A stretch of DNA of 64,000 nt from an uncultured bacterium (GTDB taxonomy: Bacteria; Actinomycetota; Coriobacteriia; Coriobacteriales; Coriobacteriaceae): contig CAJMMA010000005.1 in NCBI GenBank assembly GCA_905214435.1, positions 3,597 to 67,596 on the forward strand. Reading direction: 5' to 3'. Every line of letters begins with the position of its first letter. Positions within the stretch are counted from its first letter, which is position 1. Under the pieces are notes generated by a model. That model was not told the origin of the DNA, searched no databases, and saw only the letters and a program-made list of their open reading frames with translations. The translations under genes were made by a program, and so were the position numbers. Below, in pieces: positions 46,860 through 55,882 of this stretch.

Positions 46860-49024
46860 TACGACCCACCGCCCAGAGCGCCAACCAGCGTGGCGACATC
46901 GACGGTGAGCGGGATGGAGCCGCCGCCGGGCAGAGGAATCTCCGCAAGCGTGAACACCGTACCGCTGATGGTGCGTTCGACTTGATATTCCAACGCCTCG
47001 CAAAGCGCCTTGGGATCGGTCACGCCCAACGGAATACTTCGCAGTTTGTCTTGCGCTTGAGAGAGACCAGCAATGTCAGACCCCGGGCTCTTAATGACGT
47101 TGGCGGAATCAGTCAGCACCGGCTTTCGCAGGCGCAAGTCGCACGGTTCCAAACCCAGCGCCGCCACGGACGCCGAAACGGTATCGCCGAGCCACGATGC
47201 GATGGAGCCCAACGCGCCGCTGCCCCCTCCTAGGCCTTTAATCATCTCGTCCATAAGTTCGTCGGCCGAACCTTGGATGTCTCCGTATCCCACAAGCAGC
47301 CGTCCCCAGACATCCATGACGCCATCGAGTACGCCGGCAACGCCACCCGAGCGCTCCTTCAATGTCGAGAAAAATCGCGAAAGCACGTTGTTTTGCGCCG
47401 TCGCCTCATCGGGCGCCAGCACCGCGGCAGAGATGGCACCGCGATCGCCAAGCCTGACTGCCGTGTTAAACGAAGAGTTGAGCTCATCGGGGCTCGAGAT
47501 GGCACCCGAAACCGCAAAGGCAACCACGCCGTTGCGACCGGGCGGAGCGATACGCGGACGCTCGCCCGAAAGCGCTTTAATGGCCTGGTCAAACGCATTG
47601 CTCGCACGGTCGGCCTCATCCTCGGTCTGACGCATGAGCTCAAGCTCTTTGTTCCGACATGTGACGTATTCCTCCAAGGCCTTTTTGAACTCGTCGAAGT
47701 GATATTCGAAGCCGTTTTCGATAGAGGTTGAAGGCGCCGCAACAGCACCAAGCGACAAAACGCCAAAATGGCATTTGCTGCATTTATCCTGTCCATCGTA
47801 ATCGGCAACCGAAGCAAATCCGCTCGGCGTCCCTTTCTTATAGTTAGGGCAGGTCGTCCCGTAATGCAGATACGCCTTGTCATCGTTCACGCTCGTCGGC
47901 CACACCGCATCGGTATAGAGTTCCGTCGCCCGAACCTCATCAGAGTTGCGCGGCAGCAGCGGAATATAGGAGGAAACCCTGTCTCCGTTCTCGGTTATAT
48001 GCGCCCGATCGACCTCCGCGCTCGCATAGGTATAAAACGCCTTACGCGCCGCAGACTCTGCCTTCATCTCGACACTCGAGCCGTGGGGCTTCTCATTTGT
48101 CAGACGCCAATGGTAGTAGTCCTTCGCGCGATCAAGGGCAACTTGGGGCTCCCACGTAACGCTCGATGAGTAATGCGGATTTTGAACACCGGAGAGATCC
48201 GTTAGGCTTTTCGCACGCTCCCACATGCAAGAACAGCTGCCGACCGAGCCCTTGTCAGACCCACCACAATCCGCCAGCCAAGCACGCTCTTTAGCCTTCG
48301 CCGTGTCCTCAGAAGCCTTCCGCAGCTCCTCGGCCGCACACTCTAAATCATCTGATGTGTCTTTAATGGCATCGGTCGAGATCTCGGACCCCTCGAGCGC
48401 AGCGAAGTCAGACTCGGATGTCCTGGGCACGGCAAGCGCCGTACCGGTATAGGTCACACTATCGGTATCCTGCGCCGACACCGCCTGCGTGGCACGCGCG
48501 GCGATCAGATACGGCAGAGCCGTCTCGATTTTCTGTAAGCCTTCCGATGCGCTTTTGGCAAACTTGTTGCGCGTTTTAATGATCTCAATCCCGGTGTCGA
48601 CCATATTGCCGGCAACCGGCTCGGCACCCGGGATGAGGATGGCGACCAGGCCCGTCCCGATCGTGGCAAACCCCGCCAGCCCCAGACTCAAGATGCTCGC
48701 ATCAACCACCGTGGCAGCCGTGTGATAGGACGACACTACGTTGGCACCCGCCAGCGCGCCACTATCAGCCGCCACCTGAGTATCCCCGGCACGCGACATG
48801 CTCCATATCGCCGCGGTCGACGAAAACAACAATGTGAGCACCACTAGGATGACCACGGCAGAAGAAAGCGTGGTATAGGCGCCGTCTTCGATAAACAGAT
48901 CGACACCGGCTCGACCCATAAAGCCGCCTCGTTTGCGGAGAGCGCCTGGTCGACGGCGGGCCGCAAACCCTTGCGTCACCCGCAACAGGCAGCGCCTAAT
49001 CCCATGCAGCAATCCACGGATCAT
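46859..49024 (-). CDS. TadG-like large pilus-associated protein (721 aa)
   Basis: After a basic N-terminal region there is FIEDGAYTTLSSAVVILVVL and a membrane helix (about residues 45-65), then SRAGDTQVAADSGALAGANV, a segment found in TadG-like (TadE/G N-terminal) proteins. A large extracellular part of about 600 residues follows, with eight or more cysteines, including a CxxC (DKCSKCHFG) and CSC. No VWA MIDAS motif was recognised. The ATG at 49024 has GGAGGG before it. It overlaps the end of the preceding pseudopilin gene by 29 bp. Confidence 0.78.
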   Translation of the reverse strand: MIRGLLHGIRRCLLRVTQGFAARRRPGALRKRGGFMGRAGVDLFIEDGAYTTLSSAVVILVVLTLLFSSTAAIWSMSRAGDTQVAADSGALAGANVVSSYHTAATVVDASILSLGLAGFATIGTGLVAILIPGAEPVAGNMVDTGIEIIKTRNKFAKSASEGLQKIETALPYLIAARATQAVSAQDTDSVTYTGTALAVPRTSESDFAALEGSEISTDAIKDTSDDLECAAEELRKASEDTAKAKERAWLADCGGSDKGSVGSCSCMWERAKSLTDLSGVQNPHYSSSVTWEPQVALDRAKDYYHWRLTNEKPHGSSVEMKAESAARKAFYTYASAEVDRAHITENGDRVSSYIPLLPRNSDEVRATELYTDAVWPTSVNDDKAYLHYGTTCPNYKKGTPSGFASVADYDGQDKCSKCHFGVLSLGAVAAPSTSIENGFEYHFDEFKKALEEYVTCRNKELELMRQTEDEADRASNAFDQAIKALSGERPRIAPPGRNGVVAFAVSGAISSPDELNSSFNTAVRLGDRGAISAAVLAPDEATAQNNVLSRFFSTLKERSGGVAGVLDGVMDVWGRLLVGYGDIQGSADELMDEMIKGLGGGSGALGSIASWLGDTVSASVAALGLEPCDLRLRKPVLTDSANVIKSPGSDIAGLSQAQDKLRSIPLGVTDPKALCEALEYQVERTISGTVFTLAEIPLPGGGSIPLTVDVATLVGALGGGS

Positions 49025-49532
49025 AATCTCCCTCCAGCCATTCGGGACGCGATTGATACGAGACATCGACCTTGAGCTCAACGTAGCCGCCCTCGGCGGT
49101 ACCACCCATAGCCTGCGCAAACGCACCGATCACAGGCAACGGCTTGACCTCGCCGGAAACGGACACGGACGAGACGCCACCCGTACCGGCCCGGCCAAGC
49201 TCGATATCCCACGACAACGGCCCGCCGGCATGAAAGATCGAAACGTTGGGCACTGCGGCAAGTCGGCGGCGGGTGAACTCCTTAAGATCGTCGTCCTCCG
49301 CCGTCGTCGTGGTCATGAGCCGCGCGGTCTCGGCGGCGGCAGACTCCATGACCGCGCGCGTATAGAGCAGGCACACCGGTTGCAGCGCGAGAAGGATGAG
49401 TGTCAGAAACGTCGGCAGCAAAAAAGCGGCCTCGACCGTAGACTGCGCCCGGTCCTCGCGCGCGGCATCAATACAACGCGATGTCCTTAGCGGCCGCAGC
49501 GGCGTCGATAACCGACGTCGAGGCAACGCCAT
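48996..49532 (-). CDS. TadE/TadF-like pseudopilin, start uncertain
   Basis: The clear part of the protein begins at REDRAQSTVEAAFLLPTFLT, a TadE-type N-terminal hydrophobic segment, followed by about 125 extracellular residues ending DYDPWIAAWD. The start is uncertain: the ATG at 49532 lies inside the preceding gene (65 bp overlap) and gives an unusual Arg-rich leader; a start near 49472 would need ATT overlapping the upstream stop. Translational coupling with the upstream small pilin-like gene is likely in either case. Confidence 0.72.
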   Translation of the reverse strand: MALPRRRLSTPLRPLRTSRCIDAAREDRAQSTVEAAFLLPTFLTLILLALQPVCLLYTRAVMESAAAETARLMTTTTAEDDDLKEFTRRRLAAVPNVSIFHAGGPLSWDIELGRAGTGGVSSVSVSGEVKPLPVIGAFAQAMGGTAEGGYVELKVDVSYQSRPEWLEGDYDPWIAAWD

Positions 49533-49686
49533 GGGATGCCGCCCGCTCAACCAGCGCCGCCAAGCGCCCATCGGTGCCGGCACGCCAAAGTCCCGCGATC
49601 GCCAGCACGATCGATAACAGCGCCACCGTGACGATGGCGTATTCGACCGTCGCCTGGGCAGATTCCTCACGCAGGACATCATGCAT
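49468..49686 (-). CDS. Small Flp/TadE-like pilin subunit (72 aa)
   Basis: A 72-residue protein with REESAQATVEYAIVTVALLS near the N-terminus, one hydrophobic helix and a short C-terminal domain. The E-x-A-Q-x-T-V-E-Y pattern is shared with the Flp pilin upstream, so prepilin-type processing is likely. It may be a minor pilin. Confidence 0.78.
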   Translation of the reverse strand: MHDVLREESAQATVEYAIVTVALLSIVLAIAGLWRAGTDGRLAALVERAASHGVASTSVIDAAAAAKDIALY

Positions 49687-49687
49687 T

Positions 49688-50251
49688 TCACGATCCCTCC
49701 TTTGAGTCCGTTGCCTGCGGGCTCAGGCGCACGGCGCGCAGACGACACGAAGCATCGCCAGCATCCGCGGCAATTGTCACCATATCGACCCAGCCGCGTT
49801 CGTCGCGCACGATGGCGCCCCACACGTTTCCCTTGATGTCGAGATAGCCGCTCAGAGCAAGTTGCGCCGTGGGTACCTCGCGATAGGCACGCAGCATATC
49901 CGCCGCCGCTTCGGTCATCGGTCGGTCCTCGGACCATGCAAGCCGGACCGCAATCGCGTTGCCCTCAGGCGAATCCGTCGCAGTGCCAGACCGCTTGTCG
50001 AGCGTCCGCAGAAAGGTTTGCGCCGTGACAGCGACATCCGAATCGTCCGCATCTCGCATCTCATCTTTTTGAGACGCCACCGCCGAATCTGAGCCCAAAT
50101 CGGAGGCGGTCCCAGGACGCTGCTGCCGCGCGGCGTTAAGCCCCCAAAGCACCGCCGCTATCGCCACGGTCAGGCAAGCAAACACCAGCAGCACCCCGAT
50201 GGGGCGCTCGCCCTCTACAGGCTGTTGATGCCCTCGCTGATAGCGTTCCAT
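49688..50251 (-). CDS. Membrane-anchored protein of the tad operon (187 aa)
   Basis: A short basic N-terminus is followed by one helix (IGVLLVFACLTVAIAAVLWG), a low-complexity linker rich in Asp/Ser/Ala, and a beta-type C-terminal domain of about 100 residues. I do not recognise the family. It overlaps the Flp gene end by 37 bp and ends 2 bp before the next pilin gene, so it is probably part of pilus assembly. Confidence 0.7.
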   Translation of the reverse strand: MERYQRGHQQPVEGERPIGVLLVFACLTVAIAAVLWGLNAARQQRPGTASDLGSDSAVASQKDEMRDADDSDVAVTAQTFLRTLDKRSGTATDSPEGNAIAVRLAWSEDRPMTEAAADMLRAYREVPTAQLALSGYLDIKGNVWGAIVRDERGWVDMVTIAADAGDASCRLRAVRLSPQATDSKEGS

Positions 50252-50448
50252 AGATCTTGGACCTTGCCCTTAAATGCGACGATGGCGATAATCGCGATCA
50301 CCACGAGCACGCCGACCAAGATGGCATACTCGGTGGTACCCTGTGCACTCTCCTCCTGCAATAGTTCCTTGGCGCGCTGACGAACATGTGCCGCCCGGCA
50401 AAACGCCCAGCCCTGGACCTTGCCAGCAGCGTCAGTCATCGTGTTCAT
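50215..50448 (-). CDS. flp: Flp-type major pilin (class IVb prepilin)
   Basis: The 77-residue prepilin has a leader of about 35 residues, then the typical EESAQGTTEYAILVGVLVVI core and a short C-terminus (KGKVQDLWNAISEGINSL). It resembles Flp/Fap pilins processed by a TadV-type peptidase; no such peptidase gene is in the window. GGAGG precedes the ATG by about six bases. Its position in the middle of the operon, after tadC, differs from loci where flp is first. Confidence 0.9.
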   Translation of the reverse strand: MNTMTDAAGKVQGWAFCRAAHVRQRAKELLQEESAQGTTEYAILVGVLVVIAIIAIVAFKGKVQDLWNAISEGINSL

Positions 50449-50458
50449 GTATTCCTCC

Positions 50459-51100
50459 CTACATCATCCCGCCTGCTCCCAGCAGCGGGCCCAATATGGA
50501 CAGAAGCAACGCCGGCAAGATGAGCGTGCCGGTGGGAATCAGCAGCTTGACGGGTGCACGCTCGATCTCGCGCTCGACCGCGGCGCGATGAGCCGCACGG
50601 ATCTCGCGACTTTGAGCGGCCAGCGTCTCGGCAAGTGGGGCACCCAGGGCGAGCGCCTGCCCCACCGTGATGGCAAAGGTCTCGAGCGCTCGCACGTCCA
50701 GGTCGCGCGCGGCGGCCAACAACTCGTCCTCACGCGTGCCCACGCCCACCTGCCACGCCATGCAGGCGCGCTCAAGGCGAAGAGCCAGCACTGACCGGCG
50801 GTTGGCGCAGAAAATCTCAAGCGCCGCATCAAACGAAAGACCGGCCGAAAGACCCAAGCGCACAACATCGATCATCTCGGACACTTCGCCGAGCGACACT
50901 CGCGCCGGGCCGCCCGCTCCAACCGCGCCCTTCACTCGCGCGGTCAGAGCATCGACCACCGAGCGACCCGCGGCAGCGACCAGCACCGCCTCGCGCTTGC
51001 AGGCCCCTGCGACCTTGCGTGCATCCGCCCGATCCAACCCCGTCGCGACAAATACGCTCAGGGCGCACAGGCAAGCCGCAACTGCAACCGGGGCGCTCAT
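50459..51100 (-). CDS. tadC: TadC-like type II secretion F-domain protein
   Basis: The 213-residue inner-membrane platform protein has a T2SSF domain (LGLSAGLSFDAALEIFCANR, ITVGQALALGAPLAETLAAQ) and C-terminal helices (LLIPTGTLILPALLLSILGP). The ATG at 51100 overlaps the tadB stop by four bases (ATGA). It is smaller than most TadC proteins (about 300 residues), lacking part of the N-terminal helical region. Confidence 0.87.
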   Translation of the reverse strand: MSAPVAVAACLCALSVFVATGLDRADARKVAGACKREAVLVAAAGRSVVDALTARVKGAVGAGGPARVSLGEVSEMIDVVRLGLSAGLSFDAALEIFCANRRSVLALRLERACMAWQVGVGTREDELLAAARDLDVRALETFAITVGQALALGAPLAETLAAQSREIRAAHRAAVEREIERAPVKLLIPTGTLILPALLLSILGPLLGAGGMM

Positions 51101-52023
51101 AGCTCCACCCGCATAATGCGCCGGATAACCACCAGGGCAACGGCGTTGAGGGCAAGACCCAGCACCACAGCGCCCGCGCCGGCAGGCGTCGCAAGACCGC
51201 GACGAAAATCTGCCGAAAGCAGCGCCAACACCGCGCACATGCCCGCCGGCATCGCCGCGACCATATGCGCAGACATGCGAGCCTGCGACGTCTTAACATC
51301 CAGGCGGCGCTTGAGCTCAATGCGCTCCCCCACCATGCTCGACGCCTCGGACAGTAAGTCGGCAAGCGGAGCGCCGGTGCGCTGAGACACCTTAAGCGCC
51401 AAGGTCACAAGCGAAAGACCGGGGGCGTCGATACGCACGAGCAAGTCATCGAGCGCGTCGGTCGCCGAGATGCCGCAATCGATCGCCGCCGCCACCCGCA
51501 AAAACTCGTTATGCACTGGCTCTTGCGCATGAGCGCCCACAAAGCGCATGCCCTGGGCCAGCGAATGTCCCGAGGCAAGCGACATGGAAAGTGCGGTAAA
51601 CGCCTCGGGCATTGCCTCTTCTGCATCGTGTTGCTCGCGCCGGCTCTCAAAGCCATCCCGAGCGGCACCAACGGCAAACGGAGCAACAAGTCCCAAGGCA
51701 AATCCGAGGGGCGATAACGACACCATCGTTAGTAAAACGCAGCAGACACCGCTCGATAGCAGCAGAAACGCCAAACATCTCGAAGCATCCTCGATCACGA
51801 GGCCAAGGCGATGCGCCGGAGCCAGCGATGCCCACGAACGGGCGATCTTTTTCAGCAGATCGTTTTCCACCAGCTCACGCGGCAGCTTCTCTGCCACCGT
51901 CTCGAGCGCCTGACGTGCCAGCTCCGCCGGCGGTACCTGCGGCACACGAGGTTCCGCCCCGCACGCCGTCGCGACAGAAAGCCCTGCCAAGCCCCCTACG
52001 ACGAGGGGCACAGCGATCTCCAT
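51097..52023 (-). CDS. tadB: TadB-like type II secretion F-domain protein
   Basis: The 308-residue membrane protein has an N-terminal helix, a central pair of helices (about 85-125), the T2SSF domain (ALSMSLASGHSLAQGMRFVG, LALKVSQRTGAPLADLLSEA) and C-terminal helices. With TadC it forms the platform on which the TadA ATPase acts. It overlaps tadA by 28 bp and tadC by 4 bp. Confidence 0.9.
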   Translation of the reverse strand: MEIAVPLVVGGLAGLSVATACGAEPRVPQVPPAELARQALETVAEKLPRELVENDLLKKIARSWASLAPAHRLGLVIEDASRCLAFLLLSSGVCCVLLTMVSLSPLGFALGLVAPFAVGAARDGFESRREQHDAEEAMPEAFTALSMSLASGHSLAQGMRFVGAHAQEPVHNEFLRVAAAIDCGISATDALDDLLVRIDAPGLSLVTLALKVSQRTGAPLADLLSEASSMVGERIELKRRLDVKTSQARMSAHMVAAMPAGMCAVLALLSADFRRGLATPAGAGAVVLGLALNAVALVVIRRIMRVEL

Positions 52024-53324
52024 TCGTCCACCTCCTCTTGTGTGAGCGTCCCCGACCGCAGGCCTTCTGCGATAAACGGCGGCTCGCGGTCAAGCGTCCA
52101 GGTGCGCTCGGCGGCATCGAACGTCACATAGCGCTCGAGCTCTACGCCGCCCGATGCGGCGCGTCGCACCCCCGAATACGAGGAGACGAAGCGCCTGCCA
52201 TCGGCGTGGCGCTCGGACATCACGATACCGTCGAGCGCCATGGCAATCTGCTCCTCGATGAGCTCACTCGGCAGGTCGATGCCATAACGTGCAAGCAACG
52301 TCAGACGCACCACGGTCTCCTGTTCTGAACCCGCATGAAGTGTGGTGAGCGACCCGTCGTGGCCCGTGTTCATGGCCTGCAACATGTCGCAGCACTCGGC
52401 ACCGCGCACCTCGCCCACCACGATGCGGTCGGGGCGCATGCGCAGGGCATTAGTTACCAGGTCGCGGATCGTCACCGCGCCTTCACCCTCAATTGAAGCC
52501 TCGCGCGCCTCTAGGCGCACCACGTGCGGATGATGCGCAAACTTGAGCTCGGCAGAGTCCTCGATCGTCACGATGCGCTCGCCGGTGGAAATCTCACATG
52601 ACAACGCGTTGAGCAGGGTGGTCTTACCAGATCCCGTGCCTCCCGCAACCGCCAGGTCCTGTCGCAGCGACACCGCGCACGACAGCAGCTGCGCATACCA
52701 AAGCGGCAGCGACCCCAGCCCCACAAGCTCGTCCAGCGAGCAGATACGGTCCGAGAACTTTCGGATGGTGAGAATCGGTCCGTCAATCGCCACAGGCGGA
52801 ATCACCGCGTTGACGCGATAGCCCGTTTTGAGGCGGGCGTTGACGATGGGGCTGCGCTCGTCGATACGGCGGCCAAGTGGCGAGATGATGCGGTCGATAA
52901 GCACACGGATCTGTTCATCATCCTCAAACGCATGCTCGATGGGGTACAAAACGCCGCCGCGTTCAAAGAAAGCCGAGCGGCAGCCGTTGATCATGATCTC
53001 GGTAACGGTGTCGTCCTCGATGAGCGGCTGCAACGGCCCCAAGCCCACCACGTCATCCAAAATCTCGTCGATGATGGTTTCGCGCTCGGGCGTCGCGAGA
53101 TCGGTCGGCTCCTCAACATTGAGCGCCGCCTCCACCGCAGGACGCAATTCCGAGCGGGCAAGTGCCGGGTCGATATAGGCGCTGATACGCGCCACTTCGT
53201 CGTAACCCATGCGGTCCATCACGGCGCGCTTGGTGCGTCGTTTCACCGCGCGGCGACGCCCCGCATCTACAGGCGCTGCCGCCGCTGCAGCGCCGGCAGC
53301 CTTAATCCTCGTTTGCAGGCTCAT
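51996..53324 (-). CDS. tadA: TadA/CpaF pilus assembly ATPase
   Basis: The 442-residue hexameric ATPase powers Flp pilus extension and retraction. It has an N-terminal domain, Walker A in AVAGGTGSGKTTLLNAL, and the RGAECCDMLQAMNTGHDG and SLTTLHAG (His box) segments of the secretion ATPase family. A 40-residue Ala/Arg-rich N-terminal leader precedes the conserved part. It overlaps tadZ (upstream) by four bases, ATGA. Confidence 0.95.
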   Translation of the reverse strand: MSLQTRIKAAGAAAAAAPVDAGRRRAVKRRTKRAVMDRMGYDEVARISAYIDPALARSELRPAVEAALNVEEPTDLATPERETIIDEILDDVVGLGPLQPLIEDDTVTEIMINGCRSAFFERGGVLYPIEHAFEDDEQIRVLIDRIISPLGRRIDERSPIVNARLKTGYRVNAVIPPVAIDGPILTIRKFSDRICSLDELVGLGSLPLWYAQLLSCAVSLRQDLAVAGGTGSGKTTLLNALSCEISTGERIVTIEDSAELKFAHHPHVVRLEAREASIEGEGAVTIRDLVTNALRMRPDRIVVGEVRGAECCDMLQAMNTGHDGSLTTLHAGSEQETVVRLTLLARYGIDLPSELIEEQIAMALDGIVMSERHADGRRFVSSYSGVRRAASGGVELERYVTFDAAERTWTLDREPPFIAEGLRSGTLTQEEVDEWRSLCPSS

Positions 53325-54970
53325 CGCTGATCACCCTCACGCGACCAGGGAAGGCGGATACGCGGGCGTTCGGTACGCGTTGCACGGTCGGCGACCATAT
53401 CGCTCCAAGGGCCGACGGCGCACCCCAGTTCCACGAGCATCTCGCGCGTGGCCTCGCGCATGCTAGTCGCAAAAGCGCTGGTCTGCCCCACCGCCTCGTC
53501 AGCGCGCCCAAACGCCATGAGCGCGGCGAGATCCTGCCCGCCATCGGCGATACGAATCTTGGAGCTCAACGCACAGGCAATCTCAAAGCGCATGGCGACG
53601 TCCTCGTCTGCCCCGCGCGCACCGAACCGGTTGAACACGGCGCTCATGCGCGTGCGCGGCACACCTACTCGACTTGCCAGTTCGATGACGCGCGACGCCG
53701 ATGTCGCGGACGACACCGCCGCATCGCCAACGACCAGGCAACGGTCGCTCGCCGCCACCGCAGCCGCCACGGCGTCGCCCCAAAAGACCGAGGTATCGAT
53801 AAAGACCACGTCGGATTCGCGACGCAGAACATCAAGCAGTAGCTCCACCGGACGCGCCATGAGCTCGGCTTGCTCGGGCGCCGCGACGGGACCCCAGAGC
53901 GTAACGCCCGGCGCCACGCGCATCGATGTGGCTACGATATCCGGCTCGGTGAGCGTGCCCGCCGCCGACGGCTCGATAAGTGCCGCCATATCGCGCGGAG
54001 CATCGACGCCTAACAAGTCGTAAAGGTTTCCAAACATCAGGTCCAGGTCGAGCACGGCGGCACGCAAGCCCAACAGCGACGATGTGTGTGCCATGGCGGC
54101 AACGATCGTCGACTTGCCGCAACCGCCCGAACCCGAAATAGCGCAGATGACCGGAGCTCGATGCGGCGGAGCGGCAGCGTCTGCCGGCGGCATCGGAGGC
54201 GGCGGGGCGGGCGTCGGTGGCAGCGCACCCGTCTCCCCCGCCGCAACCACACGCTGCGTCCAAGCCGGCATGGCAGCTTGTTCGGTCTGCGAGGCAGGCT
54301 CGTTCTGTACAATCTGCTCATGCTGCATCAGCGACAACTCGCCGCACCCGGCAAAGCCCTCAACTTCATCGAGTTCATCCGCCAGATTCACGCCGTGCAC
54401 GTATCCCATATCTACAGCCGGGGAATCGCCAGCATGCTGCGCCGGCCCTCCAGCGTCATCGTATACAAGGGGGTTCCGGGGGCGCCGACCATGCTCGGCT
54501 TCCGCTTTTCCATAATCATCAACACGCGGGCCTCTTGTAGCGCGAGGCGCCCCGGGTTCCCTATCAACAAAAGCATCGGGCTCAATCGTCATGCTCCGAT
54601 CGGAATCAACCGCTCCCTCGCCCGCGCGCCCGTTGCCGCATATACTGTGTGCAGCGATGACCTCGGTCGCCCCCGCGCGAAACAGCCCCTCGATATCCGA
54701 CGGATCGAGCGCTTCTATCAACACGACCACGCGACTCACGCGGCCTTCGGCCGTCAGGCGCGCAACAGTCTTGCGTACATCTTCGGTATCAAACAGAGAC
54801 GCCGCGATGATGGCAGCCCCGCGGCGCGACGGAAACGCCCGCGCCATGGAAACCAGCCCGTCCAGGTCACCCACGCGAAGCACCTGTGCACCCACATCAC
54901 GGCCCTCGACTTCCCGCTGCAACAGCCCGTAATCGCCGCACGCGCAGCACGCAAGCCAGATCGCCTTCAT
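53321..54970 (-). CDS. tadZ: TadZ/CpaE-like ATPase with long linker
   Basis: The 549-residue protein has an N-terminal degenerate receiver-like domain (about 1-115), a low-complexity acidic and Pro-rich linker (about 120-275, with PPTPAPPPPMPPADA), and a C-terminal MinD/ParA-type ATPase with deviant Walker A (ISGSGGCGKSTIVAAMA) and AVLDLDLMFGN. CpaE/TadZ proteins place the pilus machine at the pole. The linker of about 150 residues is longer than usual. The start ATG shares a base with the cpaB stop (TGATG). Confidence 0.9.
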   Translation of the reverse strand: MKAIWLACCACGDYGLLQREVEGRDVGAQVLRVGDLDGLVSMARAFPSRRGAAIIAASLFDTEDVRKTVARLTAEGRVSRVVVLIEALDPSDIEGLFRAGATEVIAAHSICGNGRAGEGAVDSDRSMTIEPDAFVDREPGAPRATRGPRVDDYGKAEAEHGRRPRNPLVYDDAGGPAQHAGDSPAVDMGYVHGVNLADELDEVEGFAGCGELSLMQHEQIVQNEPASQTEQAAMPAWTQRVVAAGETGALPPTPAPPPPMPPADAAAPPHRAPVICAISGSGGCGKSTIVAAMAHTSSLLGLRAAVLDLDLMFGNLYDLLGVDAPRDMAALIEPSAAGTLTEPDIVATSMRVAPGVTLWGPVAAPEQAELMARPVELLLDVLRRESDVVFIDTSVFWGDAVAAAVAASDRCLVVGDAAVSSATSASRVIELASRVGVPRTRMSAVFNRFGARGADEDVAMRFEIACALSSKIRIADGGQDLAALMAFGRADEAVGQTSAFATSMREATREMLVELGCAVGPWSDMVADRATRTERPRIRLPWSREGDQR

Positions 54971-55629
54971 CACTCGTCGCCTCCGCTCTTTTTGCCGCGC
55001 GCCGTGGCGGGAATCGTCAAGCTGACCGTTCCCTTGCCCGAGGCTCCCAGCAGTTCCTTGACGTCTTCGGGGTCAGCCGCCAGCGTCACCCATTCGATCT
55101 TGCCCTCGCGCGTGGCACCGGAATCCTCACTGGTATCGATCACGTGCGCGCCGCACAGCCGATCGGTCACGCCGTCCTTTTGCACGTACACGTCCACGTA
55201 GCTGCCCACGCCCGTGGCACCGCCGACCGAGTGCTCGGCATCGACCGCCACCGAAACGGCAACCTTGCCCTTAGGCACCTCGAGCTTGCGGCTCTCGGCC
55301 TTGGTGTAGACATTGCAGATCACGGCGTTTTTGGGAATACGCGAAGTCGTCACGTCGCCGCGCACCTGGCGCAGCTCGGTCGCTGCGTCACGCGGCAGCA
55401 GGCTCGTCAGCCATTCCTGGGTTATGACATTGGTCTCATCGAGGGTCTCGCCCACATCGATATCGCGCGCCGCGACGCAAACCTCGACGCGATCGCCACC
55501 GTACTTGGCCAAGGTCTCAGCCTGGACCTGTTCGGCTTGCGAGCGGATCGACGAGCCGTAAACCATGCAGAGCAGAGCAGCGAGCACGCCCGCGACCAGA
55601 CTGATGGCGATGCGCTTGCTCTTGTTCAC
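54970..55629 (-). CDS. cpaB: CpaB/RcpC-like Flp pilus assembly protein
   Basis: The 219-residue protein has an N-terminal helix (RIAISLVAGVLAALLCMVYG), a SAF-type domain (VCVAARDIDVGETLDETNVI) and a CpaB C-terminal domain (GSYVDVYV). In Gram-negative bacteria this partners the secretin; here there is no secretin, so it may act at the Gram-positive envelope. The GTG at 55629 is chosen because GAGAGGAG lies just before it; the ATG five codons earlier lacks a ribosome site. It is the first gene of the tad operon. Confidence 0.88.
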   Translation of the reverse strand: MNKSKRIAISLVAGVLAALLCMVYGSSIRSQAEQVQAETLAKYGGDRVEVCVAARDIDVGETLDETNVITQEWLTSLLPRDAATELRQVRGDVTTSRIPKNAVICNVYTKAESRKLEVPKGKVAVSVAVDAEHSVGGATGVGSYVDVYVQKDGVTDRLCGAHVIDTSEDSGATREGKIEWVTLAADPEDVKELLGASGKGTVSLTIPATARGKKSGGDE

Positions 55630-55715
55630 GGCCGCTCCTCTCATGGCAGTGCCGGGCGAATGCCCGTACCACCATTGTCTGAGCGGTCAGAGTGCAAAGC
55701 GGCGCAATCGCAATC

Positions 55716-55799
55716 TTGGTTTTCGATGTCAAACCAATCGCTGACCAAAAGCTGACCAGCCCGTCAAGCTCGTGGCAAGGTTTTGGTCAGCACGTCAGC
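55716..55799. promoter_or_regulatory. Repeated operator-like half-sites before the tad operon
   Basis: GCTGACCA occurs twice, 11 bp apart (55740, 55751), and its inverse TGGTCAGC occurs at 55784 with a further partial GTCAGC 10 bp on (55794). Just before lies another dyad, TTGGTTT-N8-AAACCAA (55716-55737). The cluster lies 85-170 bp upstream of the cpaB start, in the only sizeable gap of the operon, and its helical spacing suggests cooperative binding by a regulator. Confidence 0.55.
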
Positions 55800-55829
55800 A
55801 AACTGTATGTTTCGAAGCTTTTCCGCAGC

Positions 55830-55866
55830 AAAAAAAGCCGTCTCCCGAACAGTTGGGAGACGGCTG
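55830..55866 (-). terminator. Rho-independent terminator of rsgA
   Basis: On the minus strand AGCCGTCTCCC and GGGAGACGGCT pair around a short loop, followed by TTTTTTT, about 17 bp past the stop. Confidence 0.95.
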
Positions 55867-55882
55867 TCATAGGAAAAATCAA

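Noticed and set aside
54086..55201. A 371-codon frame antisense to tadZ and cpaB
   Set aside because: Opposite two genes with clear motifs; composition is Arg/His/Pro-rich and not protein-like.
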